Shown one piece after another: positions 1 to 8,919 of a stretch of 64,000 bases of DNA. The DNA comes from Corynebacterium suranareeae. Its GTDB lineage: Bacteria; Actinomycetota; Actinomycetes; Mycobacteriales; Mycobacteriaceae. The stretch covers positions 3,348,001 to 3,412,000 of the forward strand of contig NZ_AP017369.1 in NCBI RefSeq assembly GCF_002355155.1. The letters are read 5' to 3'. Position 1 is the stretch's first letter. Each line of letters starts with the position of its first letter. The translations under genes and the position numbers were made by a program. Under the pieces are notes generated by a model, which was not told the DNA's origin, did not search any database, and saw only the letters and a program-made list of their open reading frames with translations.

Positions 1-1
1 C

Positions 2-430
2 TCTTTCCGCCCCCTTGGCTTCACCGCAAAACAGGCCGTGGCTCAAGCAAAAGTGAAACTCGACGACGAGCTAGCTATTGCCCCTTACGTTGATATCCCA
101 CAGTGGTGTGCCGAACGACTCTCCTACACAGAAGATCGACTCAAAGCCACCAAGGGGCCAAAAGTCCTGGTCAATCACTGGCCACTTGTTATCGAACCCA
201 CCCACCGCCTCTTTGAAAAAGACATCGCCTTATGGTGTGGCACCACCGCCACCAGAGACTGGGCAGTGCGCTTTAATGCAGTGATGGCGATCCATGGACA
301 CCTGCATATTCCTGCTGAAACTCGAGTAGATGGAATAAGCCATGTGGAGGTGTCTTTGGGGTACCCCTTTGAAAAGCATCCACCACATTTAAAGAGGCCA
401 TGGCCTTTTCCGGTCATGCAGATCAACTAA
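2..430 (+). CDS. Metallophosphoesterase family protein, C-terminal part (cut by window start)
   Basis: The reading frame is open from the first bases of the window to TAA at 428-430, so only the last ~142 residues are present. The visible part contains VLVNHWPL and AIHGHLHIP, which match the late metal-binding motifs (NHxP and GHxH) of calcineurin-type phosphoesterases. These enzymes hydrolyse phosphomonoesters or diesters at a two-metal centre. The GTG at position 38 is in frame but is not a plausible start, because family members carry three more metal-binding motifs upstream. The gene sits just before the lactate operon, and the gap between them holds that operon's promoter. Substrate unknown. 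Confidence 0.7.
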   Translation, partial: SFRPLGFTAKQAVAQAKVKLDDELAIAPYVDIPQWCAERLSYTEDRLKATKGPKVLVNHWPLVIEPTHRLFEKDIALWCGTTATRDWAVRFNAVMAIHGHLHIPAETRVDGISHVEVSLGYPFEKHPPHLKRPWPFPVMQIN

Positions 431-479
431 TTTTGCCCGATTGTGGGGGTAATTAGGCTCACCTGTTTCCTGGACCCCA

Positions 480-508
480 TTGACATTCAAAGGTGACGTG
501 TCTTACAT
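480..508 (+). promoter_or_regulatory. Candidate promoter of the permease-lldD operon
   Basis: TTGACA at 480-485 and TTACAT at 503-508 are separated by 17 bp. This gives a sigma70/SigA-like promoter firing toward the permease gene, with a predicted start near 515, inside the adjacent operator. Inferred from sequence only. Confidence 0.5.
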
Positions 509-513
509 TCATG

Positions 514-524
514 TGGTCTGACCA
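514..524 (+). promoter_or_regulatory. LldR-type operator (GntR-family palindrome)
   Basis: TGGTCTGACCA is an 11-bp palindrome with the GGTC-x-GACC core. It lies immediately downstream of the candidate -10 box. As I recall, C. glutamicum LldR represses the permease-lldD operon through a palindrome of this kind and is released by lactate. The placement over the predicted transcription start fits simple steric repression. The lldR gene itself is not in the window. Confidence 0.65.
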
Positions 525-588
525 TGAGGTTGGGCCAATCGGTTACAGCCCGTTTACTCCCGCCGTCCGTTCCAGAGAAGAGGTCACC

Positions 589-1890
589 ATGACAACTGCC
601 GTAGATCAAAACTCACCACCGAAACAGCAATTAAACAGACGCGTCCTGCTGGGCAGCCTCAGTGGCAGCGTCATTGAGTGGTTTGATTTCCTCGTATACG
701 GAACCGTCGCCGCACTGGTATTCAACAAGATGTACTTCCCCAGTGACAATGAGTTCCTTTCCACCATCTTGGCGTATGCGTCATTCTCCCTGACCTTCTT
801 CTTCCGTCCCGTTGGTGGCGTCATTTTCGCTCACATCGGTGACCGGATTGGCCGCAAGAAAACCCTGTTCATCACCCTCATGCTCATGGGTGGTGGCACC
901 GTTGCCATCGGTTTGCTTCCCGACTACAACTCAATCGGCATCTGGGCACCGATCCTGTTGATGTTCCTGCGCATCCTGCAGGGCATCGGCATCGGTGGCG
1001 AGTGGGGCGGCGCACTGCTTTTGGCTTATGAATACGCACCTAAGAACCAGCGTGGTCTCTACGGCGCAGTTCCTCAAATGGGCATTTCCCTCGGCATGCT
1101 TCTGGCTGCTGGTGTGATCTCCCTACTTACCCTCATGCCAGATGAGCAGTTCCTGACCTGGGGTTGGCGTGTCCCATTCGTAGGATCGATCATCCTCGTG
1201 TTCATTGGTCTGTTCATCCGAAATGGCCTTGATGAAACACCAGAATTCAAGCGCATCCGTGATTCCGGCCAGCAGGTAAAGATGCCTCTGAAGGAAGTGC
1301 TAACCAAGTACTGGCCAGCCGTACTTGTTTCCATCGGCGCGAAAGCTGCAGAAACCGGACCTTTCTACATCTTCGGCACCTACATCGTTGCGTATGCAAC
1401 CAACTTCCTGAACATCCGCGACAACATGGTCCTCCTGGCTGTTGCGTGCGCAGCACTCGTTGCCACCATTTGGATGCCACTGTTTGGTTCCTTCTCCGAC
1501 AAGGTCAACCGCGCAGCCCTCTACAGGATCTGTGCATCTGCAACCATCGTGTTGATTGTCCCTTACTACTTGATTCTCAACACCGGCGAAATTTGGGCAC
1601 TGTTTATCACCACCGTGATCGGCTTCGGAATTCTCTGGGGCAGCGTGAATGCAATCCTCGGAACCGTCATCGCAGAAAACTTCGCACCTGAGGTCCGCTA
1701 CACCGGCGCTACCCTGGGTTACCAAGTCGGAGCAGCACTCTTCGGCGGTACCGCCCCCATCATCGCCGCGTGGATGTTTGAAGTTTCCGGCGGACAGTGG
1801 TGGCCAATCGCCCTCTACGTTGCTGCATGCTGCCTCATCTCGGTCATCGCATCGTTCTTTATCCAACGCGTTGCCCACCAAGAGAACTAA
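589..1890 (+). CDS. MHS-family MFS permease, putative lactate uptake protein
   Basis: A 433-residue, 12-helix major facilitator of the metabolite:H+ symporter type. The N-terminal SVIEWFDF and the loop GDRIGRKK are typical of this subfamily, which imports carboxylates with protons (compare ShiA, ProP, KgtP). ATG at 589 was chosen over upstream in-frame starts because AGAGAAGAGG precedes it at proper spacing and the upstream codons overlap the operator. The gene is followed 34 bp later by lldD, so the two probably form one LldR-controlled operon that imports and oxidises L-lactate. The substrate is inferred from context; no gene symbol is assigned. Confidence 0.85.
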   Translation: MTTAVDQNSPPKQQLNRRVLLGSLSGSVIEWFDFLVYGTVAALVFNKMYFPSDNEFLSTILAYASFSLTFFFRPVGGVIFAHIGDRIGRKKTLFITLMLMGGGTVAIGLLPDYNSIGIWAPILLMFLRILQGIGIGGEWGGALLLAYEYAPKNQRGLYGAVPQMGISLGMLLAAGVISLLTLMPDEQFLTWGWRVPFVGSIILVFIGLFIRNGLDETPEFKRIRDSGQQVKMPLKEVLTKYWPAVLVSIGAKAAETGPFYIFGTYIVAYATNFLNIRDNMVLLAVACAALVATIWMPLFGSFSDKVNRAALYRICASATIVLIVPYYLILNTGEIWALFITTVIGFGILWGSVNAILGTVIAENFAPEVRYTGATLGYQVGAALFGGTAPIIAAWMFEVSGGQWWPIALYVAACCLISVIASFFIQRVAHQEN

Positions 1891-1924
1891 GATCTATTTT
1901 TAAACCTTCCGAAAGGATCCACCC

Positions 1925-3187
1925 ATGGTGAAACGTCAACTTCCAAACCCAGCCGAGCTCCTCGAGCTCATGAAGTTTAAAAAACCAGAGCTCAATGGCA
2001 AGAAGCGTCGCCTAGACTCCGCGCTCACCATCTACGACCTGCGCAAGATTGCTAAACGACGCACCCCAGCAGCTGCCTTCGACTACACCGATGGCGCAGC
2101 CGAAGCTGAACTATCAATTAAACGTGCACGTGAAGCTTTCGAAAACATCGAATTCCACCCAGACATCCTTAAACCCGCAGAGCATGTAGACACCACCACC
2201 CAAATCCTCGGTGGATCCTCCTCCATGCCGTTTGGTATCGCACCAACAGGCTTTACCCGCCTCATGCAAACCGAGGGTGAAATCGCAGGCGCTGGAGCCG
2301 CAGGCGCAGCAGGTATCCCATTCACCCTGTCCACACTGGGCACCACATCAATCGAAGACGTCAAAGCTGCCAACCCTAACGGCAGGAACTGGTTCCAGCT
2401 TTACGTCATGCGAGATCGCGAAATCTCCTACGGGCTCGTCGAACGTGCAGCTAAAGCAGGGTTTGACACCCTCATGTTCACGGTGGACACCCCCATTGCC
2501 GGCTACCGCATCCGCGACTCCCGCAACGGATTTTCCATCCCACCACAACTGACGCCATCCACCGTGCTCAACGCAATCCCACGGCCATGGTGGTGGATCG
2601 ACTTCCTCACCACCCCAACCCTAGAATTCGCTTCACTGTCCTCCACCGGTGGCACCGTCGGAGATCTGCTTAACTCCGCCATGGACCCCACCATTTCCTA
2701 CGAAGACCTCAAAGTCATCCGTGAATTGTGGCCGGGAAAGCTCGTGGTCAAGGGCGTGCAAAACGTAGCCGACTCCGTCAAGCTTATCGACGAAGGCGTC
2801 GACGGCCTCATCCTCTCCAACCACGGTGGACGCCAGCTCGACCGCGCACCAGTTCCATTCCACCTTCTGCCACAGGTACGCAAGGAAGTCGGCAACGACC
2901 CAACCATCATGATCGACACGGGCATCATGAACGGCGCCGACATCGTTGCCTCCGTAGCAATGGGAGCAGACTTCACCCTCATTGGTCGCGCATACCTCTA
3001 CGGACTCATGGCCGGAGGTCGCGAAGGTGTCGATCGCACCATCGCCATCCTACGCAGCGAAATCAACCGCACCATGGCACTACTTGGTGTTTCCTCGCTT
3101 GAAGAACTCGAACCACGCCACGTCACCCAGCTGGCCAAAATGGTTCCAGTTTCTGAGGCCACCCGCACAGCAGCAGCTGAAATCTAA
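1925..3187 (+). CDS. lldD: Quinone-dependent L-lactate dehydrogenase
   Basis: A 420-residue FMN-dependent alpha-hydroxyacid dehydrogenase. It oxidises L-lactate to pyruvate and passes electrons to menaquinone at the membrane. The active-site segment SNHGGRQLD places the catalytic base at His300 and a substrate-binding arginine at Arg303. [11 protein letters not shown] further on fits the FMN phosphate-binding region. The start ATG at 1925 follows GAAAGGATCC. It is second in the operon after the permease and ends at a strong hairpin terminator, which supports a two-gene transcript. Length and motifs match the LldD family without anomalies. Confidence 0.95.
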   Translation: MVKRQLPNPAELLELMKFKKPELNGKKRRLDSALTIYDLRKIAKRRTPAAAFDYTDGAAEAELSIKRAREAFENIEFHPDILKPAEHVDTTTQILGGSSSMPFGIAPTGFTRLMQTEGEIAGAGAAGAAGIPFTLSTLGTTSIEDVKAANPNGRNWFQLYVMRDREISYGLVERAAKAGFDTLMFTVDTPIAGYRIRDSRNGFSIPPQLTPSTVLNAIPRPWWWIDFLTTPTLEFASLSSTGGTVGDLLNSAMDPTISYEDLKVIRELWPGKLVVKGVQNVADSVKLIDEGVDGLILSNHGGRQLDRAPVPFHLLPQVRKEVGNDPTIMIDTGIMNGADIVASVAMGADFTLIGRAYLYGLMAGGREGVDRTIAILRSEINRTMALLGVSSLEELEPRHVTQLAKMVPVSEATRTAAAEI

Positions 3188-3205
3188 TAATCCAGCGAGC
3201 TAATT

Positions 3206-3238
3206 AAAGGCACCCATCCGATTGGATGGGTGCCTTTT
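3206..3238 (+). terminator. Rho-independent terminator after lldD
   Basis: AAAGGCACCCATCC and GGATGGGTGCCTTT form a 14-bp perfect stem with a 4-base loop, followed by TTCC. It begins 19 bp after the lldD stop codon. Confidence 0.9.
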
Positions 3239-3403
3239 CCTAATAATTACTAAAACTTACCTCAGCAATCGATCTTCAAATTATATTAGAATGTTTTTCT
3301 TAGATGGACCATTTCACCTAAAGGGTGATAAGGTTAATCCAAGACATAAGGATGCGTCATCTCAAATGGACGCGACATTGGCAAACCGGACGAGGTGGAC
3401 TTA

Positions 3404-3703
3404 GTGCGCGTCCTTTTCGAAAATGAGGAACTCCAACGAGCCGCAGAGGATCCCTCCTATAAACCAAAACGTTGGAGTTCCGACATTCTCAAGGCATATC
3501 GGAGGAAGATTCAATTCCTTCGTTCTGCAGCAGATGAACGAGACTTAAGAGCCTTGCGGTCACTAAATCTCGAGCAATTGAAAGGTGATCGTTTTGGAAC
3601 ATCTTCGATTCGGTTGAATAAGCAGTATCGCCTTATTCTCAAGTTTCTAACCGAAGAAGATGGCCGAGTGGTCGTTGTTATTGAATTGGTTGATTATCAC
3701 TAA
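3404..3703 (+). CDS. HigB/RelE-like toxin of a type II toxin-antitoxin pair
   Basis: About 99 residues of the plasmid-killer (HigB) type. The central LKGDRFGTSSIRLNKQYRL resembles the beta-hairpin of RelE-fold mRNA interferases, where the Arg and Tyr residues contact mRNA. Such toxins cut translating mRNA in the ribosome. GTG at 3404 is preferred because GAGG sits about 8-9 bases upstream; the GTG at 3395 directly abuts that site. The antitoxin gene starts 14 bp after the stop, and the toxin-first order is characteristic of HigBA. The substrate and toxicity are inferred from family and position. Confidence 0.75.
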   Translation: MRVLFENEELQRAAEDPSYKPKRWSSDILKAYRRKIQFLRSAADERDLRALRSLNLEQLKGDRFGTSSIRLNKQYRLILKFLTEEDGRVVVVIELVDYH

Positions 3704-3717
3704 AGGAAGGTGAACTC

Positions 3718-4818
3718 ATGAATACTCCAATTGCGGCGGAGCTGTTCCCTGTAGGGGAATTGCTTGCTGAGGAACTAGACGCACGCGGTTGGACCCAGTC
3801 CGACTTTGCGGAAGTGCTTGGTCGACCTGCGCAATTCGTCTCAGAAATCCTTTCTGGAAAGAAGGAAATCACACGTGAATCTGCATCACAAATCGGTGCA
3901 GCCTTAGGAACCTCCACAGAGCTTTGGCTGAACCTCCAGGATTCATATTTCCTCTGGAAGCAATCTCAAGATTTGAAAATGCAGGAGAATCTTGATGCAG
4001 TAAAAACTCGGGCACAGTTACAAGATCTTGCGCCAGTTTCGCTACTTGCAAAGAGAGGTTTCATCACTTCCACTGACCTAGAGGTTCAGAAGCGTCAAGT
4101 CCTTAGCTTATTTGGAAAATCCTCCTTCGACGATCCCTCTGCAATCGGTTTTGCTGCTCGTCGAAGCAACGGCGACGAAGACTTCACCGCCCTACAACAC
4201 TCATGGGCTGCATGCGTTAAAGCGGTAGCCAAGGAGCTGGATGCTGCTGCATTCTCACGGGACTTACTACATGACTTAGCTAAGACTCTTTCTAAAAGAA
4301 TGCGCGAACCTAAAGCGTTTGCTGAATTCCAGAGCTTGTTCGCTACGGTTGGCGTCAAGCTTGTGTACATCGAATCCTTCCCTGGTGGGAAACTCGATGG
4401 GTGTGCCATGATGGTCGATGGGCATCCTGTAATCGGACTTTCTGGGCGCGGAAAACGCCTTGATAAAGTACTCTTCACACTTCTCCATGAAGTAGCCCAT
4501 ATCCTCCTCGGTCATCTAAGGGACAACGGAGAGGTGATCCTTGATGACCTCTCCGCCGATCACGGAGGTAAAGAGGCTGAAGCTGATCGATTAGCAAGTA
4601 AACTTGCCATCCCAGAGCCGTTACCAGAGATTCCAGCGAGATTGAACTCAACGTGGATTGAACAACAGGCTAATGAATTGGACATTGCCCCTATCATCCT
4701 CATTGGTCGGCTCCAGAAAGAAGGCTTCCTTTCATGGAAAACAACTTTGGTGCGAAACGCTCCCACAGCCATCCAATACTTAGAGCACTGGAAAGCACCC
4801 CTTCCAGTCAACCCCTAG
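3718..4818 (+). CDS. HigA-like XRE antitoxin fused to an ImmA/IrrE metallopeptidase domain
   Basis: 366 residues in two parts. Residues ~10-70 form an XRE/HigA helix-turn-helix (WTQSDFAEVLGRPAQFVSEIL). Residues ~200-310 carry an ImmA/IrrE zinc-protease signature, with HEVAH at 257-261 followed by the acidic KEAEAD segment at 285-290. A plain HigA is about 100 residues, so this is an extended antitoxin. AAGGAAGG precedes ATG 3718. It is co-transcribed with the toxin and probably autorepresses the pair. The protease half may cleave a regulator or the antitoxin portion itself, as ImmA-type proteins cleave phage repressors; that is inference. Confidence 0.8.
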   Translation: MNTPIAAELFPVGELLAEELDARGWTQSDFAEVLGRPAQFVSEILSGKKEITRESASQIGAALGTSTELWLNLQDSYFLWKQSQDLKMQENLDAVKTRAQLQDLAPVSLLAKRGFITSTDLEVQKRQVLSLFGKSSFDDPSAIGFAARRSNGDEDFTALQHSWAACVKAVAKELDAAAFSRDLLHDLAKTLSKRMREPKAFAEFQSLFATVGVKLVYIESFPGGKLDGCAMMVDGHPVIGLSGRGKRLDKVLFTLLHEVAHILLGHLRDNGEVILDDLSADHGGKEAEADRLASKLAIPEPLPEIPARLNSTWIEQQANELDIAPIILIGRLQKEGFLSWKTTLVRNAPTAIQYLEHWKAPLPVNP

Positions 4819-4844
4819 CTCATTCACAAGTGAACGAAGGTGGA

Positions 4845-5393
4845 CTAGTTTTGTTCCTTTGCCCGAATAAGATCCAGCGCAATCATGGCGCCGATGATCA
4901 CTTTCCGGATGTCTTCAGGAGCTTCCGCATCAAAGTTCACGGCATAGGTACTTCTGCCTAAAAATCCTTTGGCAGCGCCGGACCATTTTCGGGACACATG
5001 CGCTGGAATTCGGTCGCCCATGCGGAATTCAAAGTCGAACCCGAGGAAGTTTCCATGCATTTCAATAACGCTGCCACCTGGTAATTCAATGTCCATGCGC
5101 TTGTTAAAGAAGGTAAAACGCTTGCGCACATGGGCAATCGGGGTGCCATTCGCGTCATCGATTTCGTAGGTGTCGCGCACAAAGTTCATAGGGTCACGCA
5201 CCTGCATCAGTGGTGTGCCAAAAGCGTCCTCCAGGGTGAATCGGCGATCGCCTTTGACCAGCCGTGAGCCTAAGGATCCTTCCGTTTTGATTCTGATGAC
5301 TACGTCGCCTTCTGGGTTGTAGATTTCAAAATCATTGCTCAAAAAGGAGGTGATTTGTTGGACAATTAAGGTGTCGTTAAGGAATGGGTTCAT
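4845..5393 (-). CDS. LURP-one-related (tubby/scramblase-fold) protein
   Basis: 182 residues with the repeated beta-strand pattern of LURP-one-related proteins (old DUF567): FEIYNPEGDVVIRIK early, then DAFGTPLMQVR and DANGTPIAHVR, the alternating strands of a tubby-like barrel. No signal peptide or membrane span is visible. Biochemical function is not established in bacteria. The start codon lies 9 bp beyond the stop of the upstream M20 hydrolase, so the two genes look like an operon read leftwards. Confidence 0.7.
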   Translation of the reverse strand: MNPFLNDTLIVQQITSFLSNDFEIYNPEGDVVIRIKTEGSLGSRLVKGDRRFTLEDAFGTPLMQVRDPMNFVRDTYEIDDANGTPIAHVRKRFTFFNKRMDIELPGGSVIEMHGNFLGFDFEFRMGDRIPAHVSRKWSGAAKGFLGRSTYAVNFDAEAPEDIRKVIIGAMIALDLIRAKEQN

Positions 5394-5402
5394 GGAGCCA
5401 AC

Positions 5403-6626
5403 CTACTTAATTAACCATGCTGAAGACGCGACCACCAGCGCTTCTACTCCACGGTCAAGGGTTGGTTGGATATCGGGGGCAAATGCGGGCGAGTGGTTAC
5501 CCGGCGCGTTTTTCCAATCTGCAAATCCACCCAAACCCCAGTAGGAATAAGGAACACCGAATGCATCGGGGATGATCGAGAAGTCTTCAGAAGCTGGGAC
5601 TTGAGCCAGATCGACTGAGTTGTCGCCGAAAAATTTATCAAACGCCGCCCGAACCCGCTCGGTCACAGATTCATCATTGTTTGTTAATGGGTACTGGTCG
5701 TAGTACTTAAACTCTGGTGGCTTCGGGCAGCGCGCGGCTTCGCATTCATGGCGCACAATCCGCTCGATGGCCTCATGCAAATGCTTCGAAACATCCTTAG
5801 AAAACGCACGCGTATTGAGCTGCAGCACCGCAGAATCAGGAATGATGTTGGATTTTGTGCCCGAATGGAAACTGCCCACCGTCAGCACAGCAGTCTCACT
5901 AGCTGCAATTTCCCGAGAAATCACCGACTGTAAACGCGTCACGATAGCCGAACCCAACACAATCGGATCCACTCCCAAATTCGGCATCGAACCATGCGAA
6001 CCCTTGCCATGCAAGGTGATCTCAATCGACGCCGCCTCCGACATCACCGCCCCCTCACGCGTGCCCACCGCCCCACCAGGCAAGGAGCCCAGCACATGCT
6101 GGCCTAGATAGACATCCGGCGTAGGAAGCTTATCGACGATTCCCTCCTCCACCATCATCCTCGCACCAGCTGCCGTTTCTTCCGCTGGCTGGAAAACGGC
6201 CATCAACGTGCCACTCCACGCATCCTTATGGGAGTTAAACGCCTCAACCGCACCCAACAGTGAGGAAATATGCACATCATGACCACAAGAATGTGCAACG
6301 GGAGTTTCTTTACCTGTGTTTTTATCTACCTGGGTAACCCCAGTTGCGGCGTATTCTTTGCCGGATTCTTCAGCCATGGGAAGGGCATCAATATCACCGC
6401 GTAAAGCCACAACTGGACCTTCGCCGTTTTCGATAACCGCAACGACGCCAGTTTCCCCAATGCGGGTTATCGAATCCACCCCATAAGATTCCAGCTCCGC
6501 AACTATCCGCTCTGATGTCTTAAACTCCTGCAAAGACAACTCAGGATGCTGATGGAAATACTTATACAGTTCTTCGCGGTAATCGCGGGTGTGATCGAGG
6601 TCAGCTAAAAGAGCTTTGATTGTCAT
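5403..6626 (-). CDS. M20-family amidohydrolase (N-acyl amino acid deacylase type)
   Basis: 407 residues of the M20D/amidohydrolase group. Metal-binding motifs are visible: HSCGHDVH (~112-119), the catalytic PAEE (~148-151), the dimerisation-domain GKGSHGSMP (~210) and ASEDFS (~345). These zinc or manganese enzymes cleave N-acyl or N-acetyl groups from amino acids or related amides, releasing free amino acids in the cytoplasm. No signal peptide is present. It is first gene of a probable two-gene operon with the LURP-one protein. The exact substrate cannot be told from sequence. Confidence 0.85.
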   Translation of the reverse strand: MTIKALLADLDHTRDYREELYKYFHQHPELSLQEFKTSERIVAELESYGVDSITRIGETGVVAVIENGEGPVVALRGDIDALPMAEESGKEYAATGVTQVDKNTGKETPVAHSCGHDVHISSLLGAVEAFNSHKDAWSGTLMAVFQPAEETAAGARMMVEEGIVDKLPTPDVYLGQHVLGSLPGGAVGTREGAVMSEAASIEITLHGKGSHGSMPNLGVDPIVLGSAIVTRLQSVISREIAASETAVLTVGSFHSGTKSNIIPDSAVLQLNTRAFSKDVSKHLHEAIERIVRHECEAARCPKPPEFKYYDQYPLTNNDESVTERVRAAFDKFFGDNSVDLAQVPASEDFSIIPDAFGVPYSYWGLGGFADWKNAPGNHSPAFAPDIQPTLDRGVEALVVASSAWLIK

Positions 6627-6677
6627 ACGCCCAAGGGTAATAGGGGGTGGAGGGGTGCGTCGACAAGCAAAAATCTT

Positions 6678-7331
6678 TTAAGCGTCCACCCCACATGGAA
6701 TCCCCGTGGAGTGGTGGGGGCAATACCCGTCGGGGTTTTTATCCAGGTACTGCTGGTGGTAGTCCTCCGCCAGGAAGTACTGATCCGGGCTGATCACGCC
6801 GATCTCCGTGGTGATCTCACCAAAACCGTGCTGCTTCAGCGTCTTTCCATAGGCATCAACCACGGCTTTTACCCGAGCAGCGTCCTCCTCGGTCTCGGTG
6901 TAAAAAGCAGAACGATACTGCGTACCTACATCATTACCCTGGCGGAAACCCTGAGTCGGATCGTGTGCTTCCAACCCACTAGCGACCAACTTCTCGAGGG
7001 AAATCTTCGAAGGATCATAAACAACCTCAACGATTTCCGTGTGCCCCGTGCGACCAGAACACACCTCACGATACGTCGGATTCGGAGTGAAACCGCCAGC
7101 ATATCCGACAGACGTGCCCTCAACGCCGTCCATCTTCCAATACATTTGCTCCACACCCCAGAAACAACCAAGACCAATCCAAATCCGCTTCTGGCCATCC
7201 TTCCACGGACCCGTAATCGGAGTACCCAACACCGTATGAGGCGCAGGATTTTCTAGAACAGGATGTTTGCCACCTTTAAGCGCCTCATCAGGGGTAACCA
7301 TCACCGGCTCAGGAGTGAAAAACCATGCCAT
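6678..7331 (-). CDS. msrA: Peptide methionine-S-sulfoxide reductase A
   Basis: 217 residues. GLGCFWGVEQMYW holds the catalytic cysteine of MsrA, and the conserved GYAGG and the tail HHSTGIPC (recycling cysteine) follow. The enzyme reduces the S-epimer of methionine sulfoxide in proteins using thioredoxin. AAAGGA lies upstream of ATG 7331. It is divergent from sodA across a 233-bp gap, so two oxidative-stress genes share one promoter region. Confidence 0.95.
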   Translation of the reverse strand: MAWFFTPEPVMVTPDEALKGGKHPVLENPAPHTVLGTPITGPWKDGQKRIWIGLGCFWGVEQMYWKMDGVEGTSVGYAGGFTPNPTYREVCSGRTGHTEIVEVVYDPSKISLEKLVASGLEAHDPTQGFRQGNDVGTQYRSAFYTETEEDAARVKAVVDAYGKTLKQHGFGEITTEIGVISPDQYFLAEDYHQQYLDKNPDGYCPHHSTGIPCGVDA

Positions 7332-7564
7332 AACAGGAAAGTTCCTTTCTAGAAATTGAGGAAGCCTTATGCCATTCCAACCAGTACAGATTCACCATTA
7401 TTCCCTGGGGGTCTGATAAATAGGTGACTTGAAAAGATTCGTTGCAATATCAACAAATAGGCCTATCATTGGGATGTAGCGCACGGGCACTTTTGCAAAG
7501 CGCCATCTGACGGATTTCCAAAAGGTGTATATGCTCGGTGCAGAAACCTACGAAAGGATTATTC

Positions 7565-8167
7565 ATGGCTGTATACGAACTTCCAGAACTCGACTACGCA
7601 TACGACGCTCTCGAGCCACACATCGCAGCAGAAATCATGGAGCTCCACCACTCCAAGCACCACGCAACCTACGTTGCCGGCGCAAACGCTGCACTTGAGG
7701 CACTAGAAAAGGCACGCGAAGAGGGCACCAACCCAGACCAGATCCGTGCACTGTCCAAGAACCTTGCATTCAACCTCGGTGGACACACCAACCACTCCGT
7801 TTTCTGGAAGAACCTCTCCCCTAACGGTGGCGGCGAGCCAACCGGTGACCTAGCAGAGGCAATCAACCGCGACTTCGGTTCATTTGCTAAGTTCCAGGAC
7901 CACTTCAACTCCGCAGCACTGGGTCTCCAGGGCTCCGGCTGGGCAGTTCTTGGCTACGACCACATCGCAGGTCGCCTCGTTATCGAGCAGCTCACCGACC
8001 AGCAGGGCAACATCTCCATCGACATCACCCCACTTTTGATGCTCGATATGTGGGAGCACGCTTTCTACCTGCAGTACAAGAACGTTAAGGCAGACTACGT
8101 CAAGGCTGTTTGGAACGTCTTCAACTGGGATGACGTAGCACAGCGCTACGCAGCAGCTTCCAAGTAA
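7565..8167 (+). CDS. sodA: Manganese superoxide dismutase
   Basis: 200 residues of the Fe/Mn superoxide dismutase family. Metal ligands lie in the [10 protein letters not shown] segment, in [10 protein letters not shown] and in [11 protein letters not shown]. It dismutates superoxide to hydrogen peroxide and oxygen in the cytoplasm. ATG at 7565 is chosen because GAAAGGATT precedes it; an in-frame ATG at 7538 would add nine residues absent from the family. Manganese use is assigned from what is known of the Corynebacterium enzyme. A TATGCT box near 7529 may be the -10 element. Confidence 0.95.
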   Translation: MAVYELPELDYAYDALEPHIAAEIMELHHSKHHATYVAGANAALEALEKAREEGTNPDQIRALSKNLAFNLGGHTNHSVFWKNLSPNGGGEPTGDLAEAINRDFGSFAKFQDHFNSAALGLQGSGWAVLGYDHIAGRLVIEQLTDQQGNISIDITPLLMLDMWEHAFYLQYKNVKADYVKAVWNVFNWDDVAQRYAAASK

Positions 8168-8188
8168 GCTTTTACTCCCTCAAGCAAT

Positions 8189-8220
8189 AACCACCCTGGG
8201 TTTTTCTAGGGTGGTTTTTT
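8189..8220 (+). terminator. Rho-independent terminator after sodA
   Basis: AACCACCCT and AGGGTGGTT form a 9-bp stem followed by TTTT, starting about 20 bp after the sodA stop. Confidence 0.85.
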
Positions 8221-8286
8221 GATGCGCTTTTTTAAGGTGTGGTTTTTGGGGTGCTGGTTAGGTGGTTAGGTGGTTAGCCCGTGAGG

Positions 8287-8327
8287 ATTCACCATTTTTC
8301 GGCGGTGGACAGCGGAAAATGGTGAAT
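8287..8327. repeat. Hairpin repeat family A, copy 1 (41 bp)
   Basis: Arms ATTCACCATTTTT and AAAATGGTGAAT enclose a short GC-rich loop. CGTGAGG lies before it and TGACACAC after it, exactly as in copy 2. Confidence 0.7.
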
Positions 8328-8358
8328 TGACACACTTTCAGAGCCAAAAAGCGTGAGG

Positions 8359-8399
8359 ATCCACCATTTTTTAGCAGCAGGTTGCAGAAAATGGTGAAT
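8359..8399. repeat. Hairpin repeat family A, copy 2 (41 bp)
   Basis: Same length and arms as copy 1, starting 72 bp later, with the same CGTGAGG and TGACACAC flanks. The loop sequence differs while the arms are kept. Confidence 0.7.
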
Positions 8400-8448
8400 T
8401 GACACACCAGGGCAAGAAGACATCACTGACTCATGGAGCAATATGCAA

Positions 8449-8491
8449 ATCCCCACCACAACCGTGAGGATTTTGAAGGTTTGTGGTGGAT
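8449..8491. repeat. Hairpin repeat family A, copy 3 (43 bp)
   Basis: Arms ATCCCCACCACAA and TTTGTGGTGGAT, flanked outside by GCAA and TTGC, which extend the symmetry. The arms are the same as in the copy at 18369-18411. Confidence 0.65.
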
Positions 8492-8522
8492 CCTTGCATT
8501 TTCAAGGTCTGAAACTGCACGA

Positions 8523-8563
8523 ATCCACCACAAGTTCGAAGTTTCGTCCCCGATGTGGTGAAT
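8523..8563. repeat. Hairpin repeat family A, copy 4 (41 bp)
   Basis: ATCCACCACAAG and ATGTGGTGAAT form the arms. CCTTGC follows, as in copy 3. Confidence 0.6.
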
Positions 8564-8639
8564 CCTTGCCCTGGGGTCTTGCAGGCAGCTCCCAGAAAAT
8601 ACTCGCCGTATCTAGGGCAGGGTGACTAGATCCCGAGTT

Positions 8640-8694
8640 GCAAATTTTCGTTCCGAAATGGAGGGCGAGAAGCGGATTTTAATCGAAAATTTGC
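8640..8694. repeat. Inverted repeat, 11-bp arms
   Basis: GCAAATTTTCG and CGAAAATTTGC are perfect 11-bp arms bounding 55 bp. No gene is visible here. It lies in the same repeat-dense gap (8221-8919) as the family A hairpins. Confidence 0.6.
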
Positions 8695-8714
8695 GCTAAT
8701 CAGGCCGGAGAATG

Positions 8715-8766
8715 CAAGTATTCGTTCGGTTTTCAGAACTCGCCGCCGACAATGAACGAATACTTG
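8715..8766. repeat. Inverted repeat, 13-bp arms
   Basis: CAAGTATTCGTTC and GAACGAATACTTG are perfect 13-bp arms bounding 52 bp. The remainder of the gap to 8919 shows nothing I can assign. Confidence 0.65.
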
Positions 8767-8919
8767 ATCAGCAACCATTCAGCTATCACTCAAGAATCAC
8801 ACCAGCCCCAAAAGTCCCAAAAACCACGCCCTCAGAATCGCTTCTAACAGCCTAACTCCTCTAAATTGGGACAACAGCTCACCCGGCAATTTCAGCCCCT
8901 TAAAACGGCCACCGCAGCT

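Noticed and set aside
1300..1881. Antisense frame of 193 residues inside the MHS permease
   Set aside because: It is a shadow of the permease codon pattern with no motif of its own.
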